Part shown: piece by piece, positions 1 through 5,294 of the stretch
Numbering within the stretch: the stretch's first letter is position 1
Layout of the letters: every line of letters starts with the position of its first letter
Assembly (NCBI GenBank): GCA_003232715.1
Contig: QIJG01000263.1
Location: forward strand, 1 to 5,294
Direction of reading: 5' to 3'
Length of the DNA: 5,294 bases
Origin: Nitrospirota bacterium
GTDB taxonomy: Bacteria > Nitrospirota > Thermodesulfovibrionia > Thermodesulfovibrionales > JdFR-85
The notes under the pieces: model-generated
Databases searched by the model: none
What the model was told of the DNA's origin: nothing
What the model saw: the letters and a program-made list of their open reading frames with translations, nothing else
Made by a program: the position numbers and the translations under genes

Positions 1-9
1 TGAATATAA

Positions 10-144
10 AGGGGACAGAATACTTTTGTCCGTTCTTTACCGGACACAACCAAGATTTATCCGCAGATTGCACAGGTTTTTCTACCGAACAGTAAGCAGG
101 CTGCATTGGAAGCGCCCTTTTCTCTTATTCAAGATGTCCTTTAG
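10..144 (+). other. Orphan open frame, not recognised
   Basis: A 44-codon frame with no stop runs from just after TAA (7-9) to TAG (142-144). Its last part reads like ordinary protein (…PNSKQAALEAPFSLIQDVL). It has no plausible start codon with a ribosome site, and it runs through the REP-like hairpin, so it could be the tail of a decayed gene or chance. I do not recognise it. It is included because the first 302 bases contain no confident gene. Confidence 0.15.
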
Positions 145-157
145 GAGCCCCTGTCCC
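11..157. repeat. REP-like repeat pair at the left edge
   Basis: The left end carries GGGGACAG at 11-18, and GGACA (13-17) can pair with TGTCC (27-31) to make a short hairpin. A partly matching inverted end, CTGTCCC, lies at 151-157. GGGGACAG...TGTCC hairpins of this kind are common as REP-type elements mobilised by REP-associated tyrosine (Y1) transposases in many environmental bacteria. No transposase is visible here. A CCGCAGATT motif at 62-70 resembles the inverted repeat at 946-1050. The stretch between the two ends has no recognisable gene. The family assignment rests on motif resemblance only. Confidence 0.4.
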
Positions 158-173
158 TTGGACTCAACTTTTT

Positions 174-182
174 TGATATAAT
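174..182 (+). promoter_or_regulatory. Extended -10 promoter for yedF
   Basis: TGATATAAT at 174-182 is a perfect extended -10 element (TGn followed by TATAAT). No -35 box stands at proper spacing: TTGGAC at 158-163 is only 13 bp away. Extended -10 promoters can work without a good -35. Transcription would start near 189, giving a leader of about 114 nt before yedF. Confidence 0.6.
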
Positions 183-231
183 GTATATATAGACCTTTTT
201 AAGGGCTGGGCCGGGAAGGTAATGGGCATAG

Positions 232-303
232 ATGTGGCTGAAAGGGTATGAGATTTTTGCAGACGATTTTCATTGGAGTGTTTGCAAAAAAGGGAGGTCT
301 TGA
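232..303 (+). CDS. Possible 23-codon leader frame overlapping the yedF start
   Basis: ATG at 232 opens a 23-residue frame (begins MWLKGYEIFADDF, ends VCKKGRS) whose TGA stop (301-303) shares its last base with the yedF ATG (303-305), making TGATG. That overlap is a classic coupling arrangement. A purine-rich GGAAGG lies at 214-219, but 12 nt upstream, which is too far to be convincing. It lies wholly downstream of the predicted promoter, so it would be transcribed. It could be a translated leader, the tail of a decayed upstream gene, or chance. A second short frame from ATG 222 (MGIDVAERV) stops just where this one becomes protein-like. Confidence 0.2.
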   Translation: MWLKGYEIFADDFHWSVCKKGRS

Positions 304-904
304 TGAAGACAGTGGATGCCAGGGGGCTTGGATGCCCCAAACCGGTTGTGTTGGCGGAAGAGACGCTTGATACAATTGAAGAGGGAACGGTAGAGGTGCT
401 TGGGCATCTGTGAACAACCTTGGAAGGTTTGCCAAAAAAAACGGGATGTATGCGGAGACCGAAAAGAAAGACGGATACTGGTCTGTAAAGATTACAAAGG
501 GGTATGTATGCGAAGTTACCCCTGAGGAGAGTGTGGTTAAAAAAGAAGAGCAGGAACAGGAGAAAACCGGAAGGGATATCCTGATGATAATCGGCACTGA
601 TACCCTTGGCAAAGACGAGGATATCGGGAAGATACTTATGAAGGGGTTTTTTGAGACGATGAAGATGACCCGCGACTTGCCTGACATGATCTTCTTCCTT
701 AATGCAGGAGTAAAACTCACCACTATAAATGAGGAAATAATCCCTGTCATAAAAGAGATTGAATCCATGGGGGTAGAGATATTCTCCTGCGGAACGTGCC
801 TTAAACACTACAACCTTGAGTCAGAGCTGAAGGCAGGCTACAGGGGAACGACAAATCATATTGTAGAAGGTATAAAGGATTTCGGTAAAGTAGTCTGGAT
901 TTGA
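303..904 (+). pseudogene. yedF: YedF sulfurtransferase-like selenium-metabolism protein, frame broken
   Basis: The gene encodes a two-domain YedF-type protein: an N-terminal TusA/SirA-like domain and a C-terminal DsrE-like domain. The family is found beside selenium genes and is thought to handle sulfur or selenium as a persulfide or selenide carrier; its exact reaction is not settled. The start ATG 303 has AGGGAGGT at 291-298. Frame 1 gives DARGLGCPKPV, with the CPxP active-site motif (Cys11), then ends at TGA 411-413 after 36 codons. Frame 2 continues the same protein from about 404 to TGA 902-904, with GTDTLGKDE, FFLNAGVKL and a CGTC motif near the end. Between VEVL and ASVNNL the family normally has about four residues (VDNE-like) but only 2 nt remain, so about 10 nt are missing. 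Restored length would be about 203 residues, normal for the family. GTG 410 overlaps the stop as GTGA, so separate translation of the second part is conceivable but poorly supported by its ribosome site. Confidence 0.85.
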
Positions 905-945
905 CAGCGTGCCACTGATTTCTATATAATTTTAACAACTATTCA

Positions 946-1050
946 GCCGCAGATCTACGCAGATGTCCGCAGATTTTTAAAATATTGAGATACTTTCATT
1001 AAAAAGTATGTATCTGTTTTTATCTGCGTAACTCTGTGTAGATCTGTGGC
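946..1050. repeat. Long imperfect inverted repeat between yedF and tRNA-Val
   Basis: The arms 946-973 and 1023-1050 are 28 nt each and match at 23 positions; two of the five mismatches become G-U pairs in RNA. Each arm is made of CGCAGAT-like units (CCGCAGATCTACGCAGATG). Within the 49-nt loop lies a perfect 7-bp hairpin: ATACTTT 990-996 pairs with AAAGTAT 1003-1009. A T-rich stretch follows (1055-1070), so it may also end yedF transcription. The arrangement fits a dispersed intergenic palindromic element; a related half-motif is at 62-70. Confidence 0.75.
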
Positions 1051-1079
1051 AAAATCTTTTTTAATCTTTTGTACAAAGT

Positions 1080-1154
1080 GGGCGATTAGCTCAGTGGGAG
1101 AGCGCTGCCTTCACACGGCAGAGGTCGGTGGTTCGAAACCACCATCGCCTACCA
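1080..1154 (+). tRNA. tRNA-Val (anticodon CAC)
   Basis: A complete cloverleaf is present. The acceptor GGGCGAT (1080-1086) pairs with ATCGCCT (1144-1150), with one G-U at the end. The D arm begins GCTC at 1089. The anticodon stem CTGCC/GGCAG (1105-1109/1117-1121) holds a seven-base loop with CAC at 1112-1114, reading the valine codon GTG. The T arm GGTGG-TTCGAAA-CCACC spans 1127-1143. The discriminator is A (1151), and the CCA end is encoded (1152-1154). No intron is seen. The gene stands alone, with no clear promoter or terminator of its own. Confidence 0.97.
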
Positions 1155-1225
1155 TAATCTTATCCTTATTCCCGGTCATCTCCGACCGATACTATCGTCC
1201 AAACCTGCGTAAATCAGAAAAATTT

Positions 1226-1255
1226 TTGCCTTAATGTGCAGAAATCCTGTAGAAT
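1226..1255 (+). promoter_or_regulatory. Promoter for the HU gene
   Basis: TTGCCT (1226-1231) and TAGAAT (1250-1255) are separated by 18 bp; the -10 matches the sigma-70 consensus at five of six positions. The start would be near 1262, giving a leader of about 27 nt that contains the ribosome site. Confidence 0.55.
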
Positions 1256-1288
1256 GATAGCATTATTAAAATATAAGGAGGTTTATTT

Positions 1289-1562
1289 ATGAACAAATCC
1301 GAATTAATTGAGAAGGTATCCACTGCACTGGAGACCACAAAGGCAGAGGCTGCAAACGTTGTAAATGCTATGCTCAGCACCATAACGTCAACGCTCAAGA
1401 AGGGTCAGAAGGTTACAATTGCCGGCTTTGGCACCTTCAGTGTTGTAAAACAGAAGGCAAGAAAAGGGAAGAATCCAAACCATAAAGATACGTGCCAGAA
1501 AGGCGCCTAAATTTAAAGCTGGCAAAGGGTTAAAAGAGACTGTTGGCGGTAAGAAGAAGTAA
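1289..1562 (+). pseudogene. HU-family DNA-binding protein, frame broken
   Basis: HU is a small dimeric nucleoid protein that bends DNA. The start ATG 1289 has a perfect AAGGAGGT (1275-1282) six bases upstream. The first frame reads MNKSELIEKVSTALETTKAE..., the helical dimerisation part, then the hallmark GFGTFSVVKQKARKGKNP, and then goes off course and stops at TAA 1508-1510 after 73 codons. Another frame continues HU exactly: TIKIRARKAPKFKAGKGL through KETVGGKKK to TAA 1560-1562. HU normally has about four residues (KTGE/K-like) between NP and TIKI; only 1 nt remains, so about 11 nt appear lost. The restored protein would be 94 residues, normal for HU. The lesion falls just after the DNA-intercalating proline at the tip of the beta arm. 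As read, the product lacks half the arm and the last helix and should not bind DNA normally. Either a true mutation or a sequence error is possible. Confidence 0.88.
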
Positions 1563-1619
1563 CTGTAGGTCATCCTCTCTCAGATAAATAGAATATAACT
1601 TCTTTAATCTATAAATCAG

Positions 1620-1661
1620 GGGGCATGTAGTGGAGAAACTTCCACACATGCCCCTTTCTGT
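1620..1661. terminator. Hairpin terminator between convergent genes
   Basis: GGGGCATGT (1620-1628) pairs with ACATGCCCC (1646-1654), and the stem continues after one bulged A with GTGGA/TCCAC (1630-1634/1641-1645), giving about 14 pairs and a short loop. On the + strand it is followed by the T-rich TTTCTGTTTTGTCTTT, as expected for terminating HU. It also lies 19 nt beyond the end of the - strand membrane-protein gene and may serve both, although the - strand side lacks a good T run. Confidence 0.8.
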
Positions 1662-1672
1662 TTTGTCTTTAT

Positions 1673-2080
1673 TCAACTGATTGCACTGAGAATCAGATCA
1701 GCAATAATTGCAGCTATGGATAACAGGAATATGATAGCGTAGTTAGTGTCTTCAAGCGAGGCCTTGATGGAAGAGAGGAGGTACAGGAGGACCTTCCTGT
1801 CCTTATCCGACAGAGGGGTATCGGATTTCAGTTTCTCTATCAGCCGGAACTCATCAACTGTCCTTTTCCTTTTTTTTGAGATTCCGTACCGGTAGAGGAA
1901 AAAGAAGCAGTATCCTATCGTACCTGTATACCATACAGGTCTTACCCATTGAGGGTCTAAATGCTGAAATACTATTAACGACCTGAAGGCAACAGCAGAA
2001 ATCAGACCAATGAGAAAGAATCCGTAGATGACGTATTTAGGGACAATGTGAGGTTCTTTAGTCTGCATCTTGAGAGACAA
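1673..2080 (-). CDS. Small membrane protein of unknown function, coupled to tkt
   Basis: I do not recognise this 135-residue protein by name. It shows three likely membrane helices: about 16-38 (YVIYGFFLIGLISAVAF...), about 46-66 (VWYTGTIGYCFFFLYRYGI) and about 114-134 (AIIFLLSIAAIIADLILSA). A basic KKRKR stretch follows helix 2, so the charged segment of about 67-113 should lie in the cytoplasm, giving an N-in, C-out layout. No catalytic motif is visible. The start is taken as TTG 2080-2078: AGGA at 2088-2091, overlapping the tkt stop, stands seven bases away and only four bases separate tkt from the TTG. ATG 2068, four codons inside, has no ribosome site but cannot be excluded. The tight spacing implies translation coupled to tkt. 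Nothing in the sequence links it to transketolase biochemically. Confidence 0.75.
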   Translation of the reverse strand: MSLKMQTKEPHIVPKYVIYGFFLIGLISAVAFRSLIVFQHLDPQWVRPVWYTGTIGYCFFFLYRYGISKKRKRTVDEFRLIEKLKSDTPLSDKDRKVLLYLLSSIKASLEDTNYAIIFLLSIAAIIADLILSAIS

Positions 2081-2084
2081 CGCG

Positions 2085-4073
2085 CTATCCTGAGTTCAGG
2101 AGTTTTCTGGCCCTTTTAAGGATATTTTCAACTGTGAAGCCAAACTTTTCAAGCAGCACATCGTGAGGTGCGGATGCACCAAACCTGTCAATCCCGATGA
2201 CATCTCCCTTCAATCCAGTATACTTGTGCCAGCTAAGTGAACAGCCTGCCTCTATTGCAAGTCTTCTATCGCACCCTGAAGGCAATACACGTTCCCTGTA
2301 CTTATTTGGCTGTTTGTCAAAGAGTTTAAGGGATGCCATATTGACGACACTCACCTTTTTCCCTTCTTTTTTAAGCTCCTCCATAGCTGAGAGGGCGAGA
2401 TGCACCTCTGAGCCGGATGCCAGAAGGATCAGGTCCGGTGTGCCTCTTGTATCTGCAATGATATATCCACCCCTGTCTGTTCCATCTGCCGGGGCATATT
2501 TCTTCCTGTCTATTACAGGCAGTTTCTGTCTTGTAAGTATAAGGGCAACAGGGCCTCCTCTGTGCCGGAGGGCTGTCTTCCATGCCTCTCTTGCCTCGTT
2601 GGCATCAGCGGGTCGTATCTCTATAAGGTTCGGGATCGACCTCAGTGAGGCGAGATGCTCTATCGGCTGATGAGTCGGGCCGTCTTCTCCAAGGCCGATG
2701 GAGTCGTGTGTAAAGACGTAGATGACATGCAGTTTCATCATGGCGGCAAGTCTTATTGCAGGTTTCATGTAATCTGAAAATACCAGGAATGTCCCGCCAT
2801 AGGGAATGATGCGTCCTGAGAGGGCCATTCCATTCATGGCTGCCGCCATGGCATGTTCCCTTACGCCGAAGTGGAGGTTCCTGCCGCCTTTCTTTATTCC
2901 GAAATCAGCATATTTTTTCAGATATGTATTGTTGGAGGGCGCAAGGTCTGCAGAACCCCCGATGATATTATGCATTCTGTCGGCGAGTGCATTGAGCACT
3001 TTCCCTGATGCAGAACGCGTGGCTATTGCTCCATCCCCCGGATTAAATTCGGGCAGCCCGGCATCCCATTCGTCAGGCAGAATGCCATTGTTGAATTCCC
3101 TCCACTTTATATAAAGCCCGGGATGTTTTTTCCTGTACACCTTTAAGCGTTTCTTCCATTTGTCCTCTGCTGTTTTGCCTCTGTCAACGGCCGTTCTCAT
3201 CTGTTTCAGTGCCTTTTGCGGAACCATGAATTTCGGGCTCATAGGCCAGTCGGCATTCATCCTTGTCAGCCTTACCTCTTCCTTTCCAAGCGGGGCGCCA
3301 TGTGATTCGGAAGTGCCCTCCTTGTTGGGGCTGCCAAAGGCTATGTGTGTCCTTGCAATGATGAGTGAGGGTTTGTCTTGTTCTTTTTTTGCCTCACGGA
3401 GGGCCTTTTCAACCCCTTTCAGGTCATTACCGTCAACCCGTTGGACATGCCAGTCGTAGGCCTTGAAGCGGGCTGCCACATTTTCAGAAAAAGAGAGGTC
3501 TGTGGAGCCCTCAATGGTAATCCTGTTGTCCGAATAAAGATAGACGAGTTTTCCCAGTTTCATATGTCCTGCAAGTGAGGCCGCTTCTGAGGAGACTCCC
3601 TCCATGAGGTCGCCGTCACTGCAGATTGCATAGATATTGTAGTCAACAATCGGGAAGCCCGGTTTATTAAAGTATTCCCTGAGATATCTTTCGGCAATTG
3701 CCATACCGACACCGGTGGCAAAGCCCTGGCCAAGCGGGCCGGTGGTTGTTCCGGTCTTCGGGTCATACTCAGGATGTCCGGGTGTCTTGCTGCCCCACTG
3801 GCGGAAGTTCTTTATATCTTTAAGCCCAAGGGGATAACCATTCAGGTAGAGGAGACTGTAAAGGAGTATGGAGCCATGTCCTGCCGAAAGTATAAACCTG
3901 TCCCTGTTAGACCACTGAGGGTTTTTGGGATTATGCATGAGGGCCTTGCTCCAGAGGACGTACGCCATTGCCGCATCACCCATCGGCATGCCCGGATGAC
4001 CGCACTGTGCCTTTTCAACTGCATCCACAGCAAGAAAGCGGATGGTGTTAATACAGAGTTCATCAATATTCAT
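2085..4073 (-). CDS. tkt: Transketolase
   Basis: This thiamine-diphosphate enzyme of the cytoplasm moves two-carbon units between sugar phosphates in the pentose phosphate pathway (xylulose-5-P with ribose-5-P or erythrose-4-P), supplying ribose-5-P for PRPP. The 662-residue length is normal. The N-terminal cofactor domain has GHPGMPMGD (His26), AGHGS (His66) and KTPGHPE (His100), then SDGDLMEG at 152-159 with Asp153/Asp155 and Asn183 forming the thiamine-diphosphate/metal motif (the usual leading Gly is Ser). FGSPNKEG and SESHGAPLG (His258) follow. The pyrimidine-binding domain has FGVREHAM (Glu406, which activates the cofactor) and [16 protein letters not shown] (His456, His468). The C-terminal domain follows ([21 protein letters not shown]). 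All expected active-site residues are present and no break is seen. The start ATG 4073 has GGAGG (4079-4083) five bases upstream. It lies 144 nt after hisF, with a palindromic element between, and 4 nt before the membrane-protein gene. Confidence 0.97.
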   Translation of the reverse strand: MNIDELCINTIRFLAVDAVEKAQCGHPGMPMGDAAMAYVLWSKALMHNPKNPQWSNRDRFILSAGHGSILLYSLLYLNGYPLGLKDIKNFRQWGSKTPGHPEYDPKTGTTTGPLGQGFATGVGMAIAERYLREYFNKPGFPIVDYNIYAICSDGDLMEGVSSEAASLAGHMKLGKLVYLYSDNRITIEGSTDLSFSENVAARFKAYDWHVQRVDGNDLKGVEKALREAKKEQDKPSLIIARTHIAFGSPNKEGTSESHGAPLGKEEVRLTRMNADWPMSPKFMVPQKALKQMRTAVDRGKTAEDKWKKRLKVYRKKHPGLYIKWREFNNGILPDEWDAGLPEFNPGDGAIATRSASGKVLNALADRMHNIIGGSADLAPSNNTYLKKYADFGIKKGGRNLHFGVREHAMAAAMNGMALSGRIIPYGGTFLVFSDYMKPAIRLAAMMKLHVIYVFTHDSIGLGEDGPTHQPIEHLASLRSIPNLIEIRPADANEAREAWKTALRHRGGPVALILTRQKLPVIDRKKYAPADGTDRGGYIIADTRGTPDLILLASGSEVHLALSAMEELKKEGKKVSVVNMASLKLFDKQPNKYRERVLPSGCDRRLAIEAGCSLSWHKYTGLKGDVIGIDRFGASAPHDVLLEKFGFTVENILKRARKLLNSG

Positions 4074-4103
4074 TCTTTCCTCCAGGGGGTAATTTTTCTT
4101 GTA

Positions 4104-4185
4104 CCGGAATCCAGTGATAAACGGTTGTTGGGAGCTATATGACAGGCTCTTCCCATAACTGCAGCTTCTTATCTCTGGATCCGGG
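4104..4185. repeat. MITE-like palindromic element flanked by TTGTA repeats
   Basis: The ends pair as a long imperfect inverted repeat: CCGGAATCCAGTGATAA (4104-4120) against TTATCTCTGGATCCGG (4169-4184), with one bulge and one mismatch. The interior also pairs partly (GTTGTTGGGAGC near 4124-4135 against GCTCTTCCCATAAC at 4146-4159), so nearly all 82 bp fold back. TTGTA occurs directly on both sides (4099-4103 and 4186-4190), as expected for a target-site duplication. No transposase is encoded. It lies in the hisF-tkt leader, 20 nt upstream of the tkt ribosome site, where the RNA hairpin could affect mRNA stability or tkt translation. Confidence 0.65.
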
Positions 4186-4221
4186 TTGTAGTATTTCGAG
4201 AACTGTTTTTAGAAAACTCAT
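4135..4221 (-). CDS. 28-codon frame coupled to hisF, possibly interrupted
   Basis: ATG 4221-4219 overlaps the hisF TGA (4220-4218) as ATGA, a standard coupled start. The frame reads [18 protein letters not shown] and continues with [10 protein letters not shown] to TAG 4137-4135. Residues 1-12 look like a short amphipathic helix; the rest is encoded by the palindromic element. Removing the element with one TTGTA copy (87 nt, a whole number of codons) joins residue 12 to [11 protein letters not shown] and a TGA that overlaps the tkt start, giving a 23-residue frame linking hisF to tkt. I do not recognise any family. It may be a real small gene, a coupling device or chance. Confidence 0.35.
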   Translation of the reverse strand: MSFLKTVLEILQPGSRDKKLQLWEEPVI

Positions 4222-5063
4222 AGCCTTACAACTACGTCCTTTGACCTTAGGTATTCCTTTGTTTCCCTTATTGTGTATGCCCTGTAATGGAATATGGATG
4301 CAGCGAGCACAGCGTCTGCCTTGCCATCGGTCAGGGCCTCATAGAGGTGTTCAAGGTTTCCTGCTCCGCCGGATGCAATAACAGGTATGCCCACTGCCTC
4401 AGCTACAGTCCTTGTAAGTTCTATATCATAACCGTCCTTTGTCCCGTCCCTGTCCATCGAGGTCAGCAATATCTCTCCAGCGCCAAGCTCTTCCATATAT
4501 TGAGCCCATTTAACAGCATCAAGCCCTCTCGGTTTTCTCCCACCGTGTGTATAGACCTCCCAGATCGGGGATTGACGGTCTGAGATTGACGATTTAAGAT
4601 TCAGGAATTCAAGAGATTCGTTCTGTAACAGCCAGTCCGGGGGGGCTCCTGATGCCCCGCTGCATCTCCTGGCATCTATTGCCACCACTATGCATTGACT
4701 GCCGAATCTTTCGGATGCCTCCCTGATAAACCCAGGCTCTCTGATAGCAGTGGTATTTATTGAAACCTTGTCACAACCTGCATTCAGCAGGTCGCGTATA
4801 TCGTCAGGGTTTCTTATGCCCCCACCAACTGTGAGTGGCATGAAGACATCATTAGCCGTCTTCTCAACCACGTCAAGGATAATGTTGCGTTTTTCGTGTG
4901 AAGCCGTGATGTCAAGGAAGACCAGTTCGTCCGCTCCCTGTTCATCATAGTACAAGGCATTTTCAACAGGGTCGCCGGCATCACGGATGTTTACAAAATT
5001 TACACCCTTTACCACGCGACCGTCTCTTACGTCAAGGCATGGTATGATCCTTTTTGCAAGCAT
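4218..5063 (-). CDS. hisF: Imidazole glycerol phosphate synthase cyclase subunit HisF
   Basis: HisF, with the glutaminase HisH, turns PRFAR and ammonia into imidazole glycerol phosphate and AICAR in cytoplasmic histidine synthesis. The (beta/alpha)8 barrel is fully recognisable: [19 protein letters not shown] with catalytic Asp11, [20 protein letters not shown] with catalytic Asp130, [39 protein letters not shown] and AASIFHYR. The start ATG 5063 gives the usual MLAKRIIP beginning. Length is 281 residues against about 250-255 for the family. The excess is one insertion after DARR133: residues about 134-167 replace the usual 3-5 residues before WEVYTHGG. Part of it ([14 protein letters not shown]) is translated heptameric repeat DNA. 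The frame and both catalytic Asp are intact, so it may still work. No ribosome site is seen; an extended -10 promoter lies directly upstream, suggesting leaderless mRNA. hisH and the other his genes are not beside it in this window. Confidence 0.95.
   Translation of the reverse strand: MLAKRIIPCLDVRDGRVVKGVNFVNIRDAGDPVENALYYDEQGADELVFLDITASHEKRNIILDVVEKTANDVFMPLTVGGGIRNPDDIRDLLNAGCDKVSINTTAIREPGFIREASERFGSQCIVVAIDARRCSGASGAPPDWLLQNESLEFLNLKSSISDRQSPIWEVYTHGGRKPRGLDAVKWAQYMEELGAGEILLTSMDRDGTKDGYDIELTRTVAEAVGIPVIASGGAGNLEHLYEALTDGKADAVLAASIFHYRAYTIRETKEYLRSKDVVVRL
4570..4611. repeat. Heptameric tandem repeat inside hisF
   Basis: Three degenerate 14-nt units follow each other: GATTGACGGTCTGA (4570-4583), GATTGACGATTTAA (4584-4597) and GATTCAGGAATTCA (4598-4611), each made of two heptamers. 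Repeats of GATTGAC/GATTTAA type are usually intergenic. Here they lie in frame in the extra segment of HisF (4563-4664). Confidence 0.7.
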
Positions 5064-5071
5064 AGTTAAGT

Positions 5072-5080
5072 ATTATAACA
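5072..5080 (-). promoter_or_regulatory. Extended -10 promoter for hisF
   Basis: Read on the - strand, TGTTATAAT (5080 to 5072) is a perfect extended -10. There is no good -35 (the best is TGTCCA near 5101-5096, three of six matches). Transcription would begin near 5065, one to three bases before the hisF ATG at 5063. Confidence 0.6.
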
Positions 5081-5294
5081 GTCCGGTCGAAAAAATGGAC
5101 AGATTAGGGCTAAAATCCAGAACAATGTAAAAATTTGAGGCCGTCGTTATCTCTTTCTATTTAAACTTATGATGCTTGTTAAATAATTAACTATGTCAAA
5201 GTAAGGTCTATATCTTTATGCTTTCAGATGTTGACATGAAAAGACAAGGTAACTGGATTCGTAGTTCAATATGAAATATTTCTTGAAGATAAAT

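Noticed and set aside
158..182. TTGGAC as the -35 of the yedF promoter
   Set aside because: It is only 13 bp from the TATAAT, too short for sigma-70.
395..413. Programmed ribosomal frameshift in yedF
   Set aside because: No slippery heptamer or downstream structure is evident, and about four conserved residues are missing, which a frameshift would not explain.
164..808. Long - strand frames opposite yedF (164-808 and 199-768)
   Set aside because: They mirror the clearly conserved YedF sequence on the + strand, have no ribosome site, and match no family I recognise.
1173..1188. Hairpin CGGTC-ATCTCC-GACCG after the tRNA as a terminator
   Set aside because: Only five pairs and no T run follows.
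1046..1234. + strand frame of 62 codons
   Set aside because: It runs straight through the tRNA-Val and has no ribosome site.
2197..2670. + strand frames within tkt and hisF
   Set aside because: These are frames opposite strongly conserved enzyme sequence, with low-complexity Ser/Pro/Leu-rich products and no start signals.
4570..4611. CRISPR-like array in hisF
   Set aside because: The units are 14 nt, degenerate and directly adjacent with no spacers.
5231..5259. TTGACA as a + strand promoter at the right edge
   Set aside because: No acceptable -10 lies 16-18 bp downstream (TGGATT matches at three of six) and no gene follows within the window.

Overview
The window looks like bacterial chromosome with housekeeping genes set among small repeats. 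It holds a selenium-metabolism-type yedF, a tRNA-Val, an HU-type DNA-binding gene, transketolase (tkt), hisF and a small unknown membrane protein. The gene mix and two repeat styles (CCGCAGAT...CGCAGAT palindromes and heptameric GATTGAC/GATTTAA repeats) suggest an anaerobic, Nitrospirota- or deltaproteobacteria-like organism. This placement is an inference and is weak.

Layout on the + strand: a repeat-rich, gene-poor left edge (1-302) with a REP-like hairpin and a strong extended -10 promoter; yedF (303-904), broken by a lesion at about 402; a long imperfect inverted repeat (946-1050); tRNA-Val(CAC) (1080-1154); then an HU gene (1289-1562) with a good promoter and ribosome site but broken by a lesion at about 1478. 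HU converges on the other strand at a hairpin terminator (1620-1661).

Layout on the - strand, read right to left: hisF (5063-4218) from an extended -10 promoter that leaves almost no leader; a 28-codon frame coupled to hisF by ATGA; an 82-bp palindromic element flanked by TTGTA direct repeats; tkt (4073-2085); and a three-helix membrane protein (2080-1673) that starts 4 nt after the tkt stop. These probably form one transcription unit. hisF makes the imidazole-glycerol-phosphate and AICAR branch point of histidine synthesis, and tkt supplies pentose phosphates (the source of PRPP), so co-expression is metabolically reasonable. The role of the last gene is unknown. The 5081-5294 stretch holds no gene or convincing signal that I can see.

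The main points of interest are not a new enzyme system. They are (i) two frame-breaking losses of about 10 and 11 nt in otherwise well conserved genes within 1.1 kb; (ii) an in-frame, repeat-derived insertion of roughly 30 residues inside HisF; and (iii) a MITE-like palindrome that appears to have landed in a small coupled frame between hisF and tkt.
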